Shown one piece after another: positions 58,006-64,000 of a DNA stretch of 64,000 nucleotides. Under the pieces are notes generated by a model that had not been told where the DNA came from, did no database searches, and saw nothing but the letters and a program-made list of their open reading frames with translations. Both the position numbers and the translations under genes were made by a program. Origin of the DNA: Minicystis rosea (lineage in GTDB: Bacteria > Myxococcota_A > Polyangia > Polyangiales > Polyangiaceae); contig CP016211.1 of the NCBI GenBank assembly GCA_001931535.1, forward strand, positions 12,322,377 to 12,386,376. Reading direction: 5' to 3'. The number at the start of each line of letters is the position of its first letter. Within the stretch, counting starts at the first letter, position 1.

Positions 58006-60151
58006 CGAGGACGAGCGCGCGCCGGAGCTCCTGCGCGCGGATCGGGAACAGCTCGATCGCGCGGCCTCGCTGCTCGCCGAGCCGGAGCCGGCGCTGGTGA
58101 TCGTCGCGTGCCCGAAGGACCTCGTGCCCGCGTCGCTCGCGCACCTGCGCGAGCGCGTGCATGCGACCATTCCCGATCCGGCGGTGCTCTCGGGATCGCA
58201 GGAGGTGCTGGATGCGCTCGTCGGCGCGACGCCGGCGATCGCCGCGGCGGAGGTGCGATCGATCGCGCTCCGCGCCGGCGATCAGGAGGCGCTGCGCGCG
58301 CTCAATTGGCACCGCGAGAAGCTGCTCCGCGGGACGCCGGTGGTGCTCTGGCTCGATGGGATCGACGCGCTCACCGAGCTGCGATCGGCGGCGCCGGATG
58401 CGTACTCGTTTCGCGACATGGTGGTGCTCGTGCGCGGCGATCGCGGGCGTCTCTCGCCGGTGCCGCACAAGGAATCACGCGGCATCCTCTCGGCCCGGCG
58501 GCGTCTGTCGCGCGCGCAGACGCCGCTCGAGCGCGGCCTCGCGCTCGCGTCGCTGGCCGAAGCGCTGCGGACCCACGGGCACCTCGTCGAGGCGGAGAAC
58601 GTGGCCACGCGTGGCCTCGCGGATCTGCCCGAGGTGCGGCACGCGGACGAGGTCGTCGAGGTCGCGCGCGCCGCGCTCTGGGCGACGTTGGCCATGGCCG
58701 CGGCCGAGCGCGGATCGCGATCGCGCCAGCAGCACGCGACGCAGCGCGGGCTCGCGGAGCTCCAGATGGCGAAGTCCGAGCTGGCGCAGGAGGCGCTCGT
58801 CGGGCTCCTGACCGCGGTGCCGGGGCCTTTTCAGCGATGCGATCGCGCGAGCGTGGAGCGCGCCCTGGCATTGTCGCGAGGCCTCCAATCGCGGCCCGAC
58901 GCGCACGCCCAGGCCGCGCGCGCCGCGAGCCGCGTGGCCGCCGAGATCGGTGACATCGGCAAGGCGCGCGCGCTCCTCGCCGGCCTCGAGGCCACGCCGG
59001 CGCCCCCGCTCCATGCGTCGCTCGTGCGCGCGGTGCAAGGTGACGTCGAGCGCCGGGCGGGCCGCCTCGCCGACGCGGAGACGAGCCTGCAACAAGCGAT
59101 CGCGACGCGGCGCCGCGAGCATGCGCCGAGCGCGCTCATCGCCCGGGCCTATGCGATCTCGTGGTTGGAGCGCGGCGAGCTCGCGGTCGCCGAGCGCGTG
59201 GTGTCGGAGTCGTTCCGCGAGTCCGACGCCACGCATCGCCACCATCGCCGTCATGTCCTCGCGCTGATCGCGCTCGCGCGGGGAGAGATGGACGCCGTGC
59301 GTGAGCAGGTGCGCGCCGAGATCTTGGAGGCGGCCCGCGAAGGGTTGGATCAGCACTATTTCGAGGCCTGTCGCATGCATGCGCAGGCCACGATCACGGC
59401 GCGCGACGCGGGCCTCGTCGACGCCGACGAGGTGCAGCGCATCGCCGCCGAGCTCGCGGTCGCCGCCGACGTCTCGCCGTGCCTCATCGGAGACGATCCG
59501 CCGGCATGGTGCACCATTCGATCGCTCGGCTGCCGTGCCGCGCTGCTGGCCCGCGCCGATCGCGGCCCCGAGGCGCTCGGCATCGCGCAGCGAGCCCTGG
59601 ATCTCGCCGGAGCCACCTATCCCGATCTCGTGCCCGAGGCCGGCCGCGTGGTCGCCGATCAGCTGCTCGGCGCACGGAAGCCCGATGCGGCGTTCGATGT
59701 CCTCGCCGCGATCGAGCCCGAGGCCTCTCGGCGCGGGATGCTCAAGGAGCTCGGTCGCCTCCGCGCGGCGCGCGTGCTCGCGCTCGTCCTTCGCGACGAG
59801 CCGCCCGCCGCCGTCGAGCGCGCGCTGGCGGCGCTCCGCGAGACGTTGGAGAGCACGCGCGCGCCGCGAATCAAGGCCGAAACGCTGCTCGAGTTGGCCA
59901 TCCGCCTGCCCCCTGGGGGCACGCTCCCCGATCCTCTCGCGCTCGCCGGCGAGACGCTGACGTCGTTCGTCGAGATGCCCATGCCGGCGCGTGAAGCGCG
60001 CAGCTTGGAGCTCATCGGTGACATTCTCGCGGCGCGCGGCAAGCCCGCGGATGCCGCCCGTCGCCATCGCATGGCTCACCACATTCTCGAACGCCGCGGG
60101 CTCGGGCTCCGGCTGCCGCTGATCTCCGCGAAGATCGCGCGGCTCGGTTGA
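57998..60151 (+). CDS. TPR-like partner protein of the P-loop ATPase
   Basis: Starts within the ATPase gene's end (ATGACTAG) and has 717 residues. Residues ~90-150 contain LNWHREKLLRGTPVVLWLDG and SAAPDAYSFRDMVVLVRGD. This matches the LN..R..L....PLVLWL....APD.WS.R pattern found near the N-terminus of several STAND-NTPase/TPR proteins. The rest is a long array of TPR-like helices (LERGLALASLAEALRTHGHLVEAE, RLADAETSLQQAIATRR, ALGIAQRALDLAGATYPDLV). No Walker motif is present here, so the pair appears to split between ATPase and repeat receptor. Such pairs often act in signal sensing or defence, but function here is unknown. Confidence 0.85.
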   Translation: MTSEDERAPELLRADREQLDRAASLLAEPEPALVIVACPKDLVPASLAHLRERVHATIPDPAVLSGSQEVLDALVGATPAIAAAEVRSIALRAGDQEALRALNWHREKLLRGTPVVLWLDGIDALTELRSAAPDAYSFRDMVVLVRGDRGRLSPVPHKESRGILSARRRLSRAQTPLERGLALASLAEALRTHGHLVEAENVATRGLADLPEVRHADEVVEVARAALWATLAMAAAERGSRSRQQHATQRGLAELQMAKSELAQEALVGLLTAVPGPFQRCDRASVERALALSRGLQSRPDAHAQAARAASRVAAEIGDIGKARALLAGLEATPAPPLHASLVRAVQGDVERRAGRLADAETSLQQAIATRRREHAPSALIARAYAISWLERGELAVAERVVSESFRESDATHRHHRRHVLALIALARGEMDAVREQVRAEILEAAREGLDQHYFEACRMHAQATITARDAGLVDADEVQRIAAELAVAADVSPCLIGDDPPAWCTIRSLGCRAALLARADRGPEALGIAQRALDLAGATYPDLVPEAGRVVADQLLGARKPDAAFDVLAAIEPEASRRGMLKELGRLRAARVLALVLRDEPPAAVERALAALRETLESTRAPRIKAETLLELAIRLPPGGTLPDPLALAGETLTSFVEMPMPAREARSLELIGDILAARGKPADAARRHRMAHHILERRGLGLRLPLISAKIARLG

Positions 60152-60310
60152 ACTTGGTCGTCCTCCCCATCCGCGCGACGCTCGCGACGCTTTCTCGGTC
60201 ACACCTCGAGGCCTCGCACCTTTCCGGCGTTGGCTTTCCTGCGCAGCCGCGCATTCGAGGCCCGACCTCATTTGCAGCCGAGCGGCTCCTAGCCTACTTC
60301 TACGAAAGGA

Positions 60311-61702
60311 ATGGCGGACGACAAGCCCAAGGACATGCCACCGACCTCGCGGCTCGGGCGCTTGGCGCGCCTCGCCGGTCTCGCGCCGCGCACCATCCCC
60401 TTCGCCATCGAAGGCGCGAAGCGCGTGCTCGGCGGCACGCGCACCGAAGACGAAGAAGCGGCCGCGCGCGCGCGGATGAGCGCCGAAGTGAAGAAGACCG
60501 CCGAGGCCATGCTGAAGACCCTCGGCGAGATGAAGGGCCTGCCGCTCAAGTTCGGCCAGATGGCGAGCTACATCGACGGCATCGCGCCCCCCGGCTACGA
60601 GGAGCGCTTCCAACGCGCCTTGAAGAAGCTGCTCGACAAGGCGCCGCCGCTCTCGCCCGAGGCCGCCGTGCAGCAGGTGACGGCCGAGCTCGGCGCCCAC
60701 CCGAACGAGATCTTCGCCCACTGGGAGCACGAGCCGTTCGCCGCCGCGAGCATCGGTCAGGTGCACCGCGCGCGCACCAAGGAGGGCGACGACGTCGCCG
60801 TCAAGGTTCAATACCCGGGCATCGACAAAGCCATCGACAACGATCTCAAGAGCGTCGCCATGCTCGAGACGATGATGGCGCCCATCGCCAAGAAGCTCAA
60901 CGCGCGGCAGGCCATCGACGAGTTCCGCAAGGTCTTCACGAGCGAGCTCGACTACGCGCGCGAGGCCGAGATGGCCGACGTCTTCCGCCGCATCAACCGC
61001 GACGATCCCGACGTCGTCATCCCCCGCGTGCACCACGGGCTCACCACGCGCCGGGTGATCACGCTCGAGATGATCGAGGGCAAGAGCTACGCAGAGTTCT
61101 GCGAGGCCGCGTCGCAGGAAGAGAAGAACAAGGCCGGCATCACCATCTGGCGCTTCACCTTCCGCTCGATGCTCCGCTACGGGATGCTCTACGCCGATCC
61201 GCATCCGGGCAACTACCGCTTCCTGCCCGACGGTCGCGTGGCCTTCCTCGATTTCGGCTGCGTGAAGGAACTACCTCCCGAGCTCGTGGCCGGGATGAAG
61301 CGCTACATGGCCGCCGCGCTCGACAACGATTGGGCCGCGTTCGATCGCGCCTGCGTCGAGGTGCTCGGCTACGATCCCAACGACGAGAGCTGGGACCTCT
61401 ACCGCAGCTACACGATGGAGCTGATGGTCCCTTTGTGCAGCGACAAGCCCTGGCAATGCTCGCCGGAGCGCGCGCGGGAGCACGTGCAGTACCTGAGCCG
61501 AGGCATCAAGGACCTCGCGCTCAAGCAGGGAGAAGCGCTCCCGAGCGTGCCCTACGTCCCCAAAATGCCGCAGGATTTCACCTTCGTGAACCGCCTGCAA
61601 TGGGGCCTCGCCTCGGTGCTCGCCGGCATGCGCACGGAGGCCGCGTTCCGCCCCATCATCGAGCCTTGGATCCGCGGCGGGGTGCTGCCGATCCCCGATT
61701 GA
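60311..61702 (+). CDS. ABC1/UbiB/ADCK-family kinase-like protein
   Basis: AAAGGA directly precedes ATG 60311. The 463-residue protein carries all ABC1-family marks: the KxGQ element in LPLKFGQMASY, the Ala-rich loop AAASIGQVHRA replacing the usual glycine loop, VAVKVQYPGID, EFRKVFTSELDYAREAEM, ADPHPGNYRF and DFGCVKE. Family members (UbiB, COQ8/ADCK3) are atypical kinases or ATPases that support quinone and lipid metabolism at membranes. There is no clear C-terminal pair of transmembrane helices, unlike UbiB. It is preceded by TAGCCT at 60290, stands alone, and is followed by the permease gene after ~140 bp. Confidence 0.92.
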   Translation: MADDKPKDMPPTSRLGRLARLAGLAPRTIPFAIEGAKRVLGGTRTEDEEAAARARMSAEVKKTAEAMLKTLGEMKGLPLKFGQMASYIDGIAPPGYEERFQRALKKLLDKAPPLSPEAAVQQVTAELGAHPNEIFAHWEHEPFAAASIGQVHRARTKEGDDVAVKVQYPGIDKAIDNDLKSVAMLETMMAPIAKKLNARQAIDEFRKVFTSELDYAREAEMADVFRRINRDDPDVVIPRVHHGLTTRRVITLEMIEGKSYAEFCEAASQEEKNKAGITIWRFTFRSMLRYGMLYADPHPGNYRFLPDGRVAFLDFGCVKELPPELVAGMKRYMAAALDNDWAAFDRACVEVLGYDPNDESWDLYRSYTMELMVPLCSDKPWQCSPERAREHVQYLSRGIKDLALKQGEALPSVPYVPKMPQDFTFVNRLQWGLASVLAGMRTEAAFRPIIEPWIRGGVLPIPD

Positions 61703-61826
61703 GCGAGGCCCGCGCGCCTCTCTTTCCCGACGGCGGTGCGTGAGCGCACGAAGGTCGAGCTCGCTCGCTGCGACGTTCTGCAGGGAGAGCCGATCGGCGG
61801 TGGATCCAGGGCCACGCGTGCTGTGC

Positions 61827-61832
61827 TAGCTT
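61827..61832 (+). promoter_or_regulatory. candidate -10 hexamer, leaderless start
   Basis: TAGCTT, in GTGCTAGCTTCGC, lies 9 nt before ATG 61842, with no ribosome-binding sequence. Confidence 0.4.
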
Positions 61833-61841
61833 CGCTCGCGC

Positions 61842-62759
61842 ATGCTGCACCGCGTGCTCGCCATCGCGCTCAATACGTACCGCGAGTCCGTGCGCGCCCG
61901 CATCCTGCTCGGCCTCGCTGGGGTCGCGTTCGCGGTCGCGCTCTTCTCGCTCGTGGTGGGCGCCTTCACCCTGCGCAATGCGCCGCGCGTCGTCAGCGAT
62001 CTCGGGGTGGCCGCCATCTCGATCTTCGGCATCATGGTGGCGATCGTCGCCGGATCGACGTCGCTCCACCGCGAGCTCGAGCAGAAGACGATCTTCCCCA
62101 TGCTGGCGCGGCCCATCCGCCGCGGTGAGTACGTGGTGGGGAAGTACCTCGGCACGATGCTCACCATCGTGGTGTTCGTCATGGCCGACGCCGGCTTGGT
62201 GCTGCTCTTGTCCTCCGGGCTCGGCGGCCGCCCGCCCGAGCAGATCCTCGGGATCTTCTTCGCCAGCGTCGCCGCGCTCGCCGTCGCCATGTGGCGCTTC
62301 CCCAAGGCCCGCACTTATGGGCCGATCCCTTGGGCCGCGGCGCTGCTCGTCGCGGGCATGGTGCTCGCGAGCGTCGCCCCGGAAGAGCGCCGCGTGGTGC
62401 TCGGCGGCAGCCTGCTCGCGCTCCTCGAGGTGGGCATCGTCGCGGCGATCGGCCTGCTTTTCTCGTCGTTTTCGACGCCGTTCCTCTCGGCGCTCCTCAC
62501 GCTCGGGATGGTGGTCATCGGGCGCTCGGCCGATCAAGCGAAGTACTTCGGGCCGACCGCGCGCGCCATCGCCACGGCCGTGTCGAAGGTCGTGCCCAAC
62601 CTTCACGTCTTCGTTCCGCCGCGCCCGCTCTTCACGGGCGAGGTCGCCGGTGTGCCGCTCGCGCCTTACTTGGGCATGGCGGCGGTGTCCGCGGTGGCGT
62701 GGTCGGTCGGCCTCCTCGCGGTGGCGGCCTTCATCTTCAAGAAACGCGATTTCCTCTGA
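61842..62759 (+). CDS. ABC-2-type transporter permease
   Basis: Six hydrophobic segments are visible in 305 residues (about 20-45, 58-75, 100-120, 135-170, 185-230 and 275-295). A cytoplasmic loop, SLHRELEQKTIFPMLARPIRRGEYVVGKY, lies after the second. That loop is the hallmark of ABC-2/NosY-type permeases, including their E-x-x-x-T-x-x-x-L-x-x-P-x-x-R signature. The protein ends FIFKKRDFL. No ATP-binding subunit is encoded in the window, so the ATPase must be elsewhere. The following TPR-like membrane protein starts 5 bp after the stop and may be part of the same system. Substrate unknown. Confidence 0.88.
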   Translation: MLHRVLAIALNTYRESVRARILLGLAGVAFAVALFSLVVGAFTLRNAPRVVSDLGVAAISIFGIMVAIVAGSTSLHRELEQKTIFPMLARPIRRGEYVVGKYLGTMLTIVVFVMADAGLVLLLSSGLGGRPPEQILGIFFASVAALAVAMWRFPKARTYGPIPWAAALLVAGMVLASVAPEERRVVLGGSLLALLEVGIVAAIGLLFSSFSTPFLSALLTLGMVVIGRSADQAKYFGPTARAIATAVSKVVPNLHVFVPPRPLFTGEVAGVPLAPYLGMAAVSAVAWSVGLLAVAAFIFKKRDFL

Positions 62760-62764
62760 CCGTG

Positions 62765-63430
62765 ATGGCCCCTGGGTCCATTCATCGGATCGTCACCACC
62801 GGGCTGTGGGCGCTCGCAGCGCTGGGGCTCGTGATCGGCGCGGCCACGGCGCGCGTGGTGAGCTCGGGCGAGAAGGAGATCGCGCTCTCCACCGCGGGCC
62901 TCCGCGCGGGCGACGCGCACGCCGCCGCCGAGCACGCGCGTCGCGCCGCCGGCTGGTACGCGCCGGGCGCGCCGCACGTGCGCGTCGCCTACGAGCGGCT
63001 GCTCGCGTTGGGCACGGCCGCGGAGGGCCTCGGCGATCGCGAGCTCGCGCTCTTCGCCTTCCGCGGCGTGCGCACGGCCGCGCTGGAGACACGCTGGCTC
63101 GTGATCCCGTACGAGGACGATCTGGAGAAGGCCAACCGCGCCATCGCCCGCCTCGCCGCCGATGCGCCGCGCGCTCCCGGCCTGCGCGCCGAGCCTCCGC
63201 TGAAGATCGAGCGCGAGCAGCTCGACGCCTTGGCCCGCGACGAAGCTCCGCGCACCGGTTGGGTCGTCGCGCTCGTGGCCGCTGCCCTCGCTTGGGCCGC
63301 CGGCGCCGTGTGGATGGTTCGCCGCGCCGTCTCGCCGGAAGGCGCCATCCGCTGGCAGCGCGCGCTCCCCGGCGCCGCGATCACGGGCGCCGGCGTGCTG
63401 TTGTGGCTCTTGGCGATCTGGCGGGCGTAG
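62765..63430 (+). CDS. membrane protein with TPR-like middle, unknown function
   Basis: ATG 62765 (or GTG 62762) gives 221 residues. There is one N-terminal helix (TTGLWALAALGLVIGAATA). A ~120-residue extracytoplasmic or cytoplasmic part with TPR-like helices follows (GDAHAAAEHARRAAGWYAPGAPH, ALGDRELALFAFRGV-like). Two C-terminal helices are at about 160-182 and 200-218. I do not recognise the family. It begins 5 bp after the permease gene ends, so co-transcription is very likely and a role with that transporter is plausible. Confidence 0.82.
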   Translation: MAPGSIHRIVTTGLWALAALGLVIGAATARVVSSGEKEIALSTAGLRAGDAHAAAEHARRAAGWYAPGAPHVRVAYERLLALGTAAEGLGDRELALFAFRGVRTAALETRWLVIPYEDDLEKANRAIARLAADAPRAPGLRAEPPLKIEREQLDALARDEAPRTGWVVALVAAALAWAAGAVWMVRRAVSPEGAIRWQRALPGAAITGAGVLLWLLAIWRA

Positions 63431-63477
63431 GCACTACTGCGCGTCTCACATCGTCGACAAACAGAGCCGAAGCGCGT

Positions 63478-64000
63478 TCACCCCGCGTTGGGCGCGGCGC
63501 TCGGCACCTCTCCGGTGCTGGGAGCTTCACGCCGCGCGCTCGATCGCGCGAAGCGATCCTTCAGCTTCAAGAAGGGCGACTCCAGCCAGCGGTACGAGAT
63601 CGCGGCGGTCGCGATCGTGAGCGCGAGCATCAGGAGCGGCGCGGCGGCGTGGTGCGTGATGCGCTGGCTCACCAGGCGAACGAAGAAGAGGTGGAAGACG
63701 TACGCGCCGTACGAGATTTTGCCGACGTACACCGCCGCGCGCGTAGCGAGCACGCTGCGCGGGCCGAGCACCAGCGCGCCGGCGACGATCGCGGTGCAGG
63801 CCACCGCCACCACCGTGTAGGCCATCGAGCCGACGAGCACGCGCGTGAAGAGCGGATCGAGCCGGGCCACGCCGACGATCGCGAAGGCCCCTCCCGCGAG
63901 CGCGATGCGCGCGAGGCTTCGGCTCCAGGCGATGGGGCGCCCGTCGAGGTAGACCGCGAGGAGGATGCCGAGCGCGATGGGGTCGAGCCGCGCGATCGTG
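63478..64000 (-). CDS. acyltransferase-3 (OafA/YrhL) family protein, C-terminal part, cut by right edge
   Basis: The frame enters at the right edge and ends at 63478, leaving ~174 codons. Visible are RLDPIALGILLAVYLDGRP, then membrane helices including YTVVAVACTAIVAGALVLG, SYGAYVFHLFFVRL and ISYRWLESPFLKLKDRF. These are typical of the last third of acyltransferase-3 integral membrane proteins, which O-acetylate or acylate cell-surface sugars. The catalytic N-terminal His/Arg motifs lie outside the window. The tail is Ala/Pro/Ser-rich. It converges on the TPR-like membrane protein. Confidence 0.88.
   Translation of the reverse strand, partial: TIARLDPIALGILLAVYLDGRPIAWSRSLARIALAGGAFAIVGVARLDPLFTRVLVGSMAYTVVAVACTAIVAGALVLGPRSVLATRAAVYVGKISYGAYVFHLFFVRLVSQRITHHAAAPLLMLALTIATAAISYRWLESPFLKLKDRFARSSARREAPSTGEVPSAAPNAG

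Noticed and set aside
1..64000. tRNA, rRNA, riboswitch or phage integrase genes
   Set aside because: I looked for cloverleaf-like stretches, conserved rRNA words, integrase motifs and transposase motifs and saw none. Without a covariance-model search, small RNAs cannot be excluded.

Overview
The window reads as a chromosomal segment of a large-genome, very GC-rich bacterium, most likely a myxobacterium (Polyangiales-like). This is inferred from GC-saturated third codon positions, two Hanks-type Ser/Thr kinases, three tandem bactofilins, many Pro/Ala-rich lipoproteins, a DUF2169 protein, a sulfatase-modifying-factor-like lipoprotein and a 3740-residue TPR protein. I see no rRNA, tRNA or CRISPR array. 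Most genes look intact; two carry single-base frameshifts in C/G runs, and one is a truncated duplicate.

Layout. 1-5.35 kb (leftward): a partial gene, an unknown 284-aa protein, a membrane metallophosphoesterase, a Ser/Thr kinase with a sensor-like C-terminus, and thioredoxin. 5.9-9.6 kb: a Bax-inhibitor-1-family membrane protein with a Q/P/Y-rich head, converging on a DUF2169 protein. 9.7-11.8 kb: three bactofilins overlapping pyrE. 11.8-15.5 kb: a PAS protein, a small membrane protein, free-methionine-(R)-sulfoxide reductase and a frameshifted lipoprotein. 15.8-17.3 kb: two hypothetical proteins and a lipoprotein.

17.4-26.5 kb is an accessory island of visibly lower GC. It holds a 2458-aa SpvB/RHS/Hint polymorphic toxin and a small helical-repeat protein as candidate immunity. 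It is bracketed by 379-bp direct repeats that duplicate the 3' end of the phosphatase gene at 26.1-27.9 kb. That phosphatase is the last gene of a leftward set with a coiled-coil membrane protein and a solute-binding/VWA fusion (28.7-30.4 kb).

30.7-33.6 kb: an AraC-type regulator, a frameshifted epoxide hydrolase and 3-hydroxyacyl-CoA dehydrogenase. 34-46.7 kb: the giant TPR gene, tightly followed by a DUF374 acyltransferase and a class IV aminotransferase. 46.9-54 kb: a Ser/Thr kinase, a periplasmic TPR protein, a propeller-like lipoprotein, a 120-bp palindromic MITE-like element and, on the other strand, the SUMF1-domain lipoprotein. 54.2-56.3 kb: a Gln-rich lipoprotein and quinolinate synthase. 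56.7-60.2 kb: a two-gene P-loop ATPase/TPR module. 60.3-64 kb: an ABC1/UbiB-family kinase-like protein, an ABC-2-type permease, a TPR-like membrane protein and a partial acyltransferase-3 cut by the right edge.

Recurrent themes: a dispersed palindromic repeat starting at or near TGA stop codons (after trxA and msrC, and expanded in frame inside the PAS gene), and many genes whose only upstream signal is a TANNNT-like hexamer 6-9 nt before the start codon, suggesting widespread leaderless transcription.
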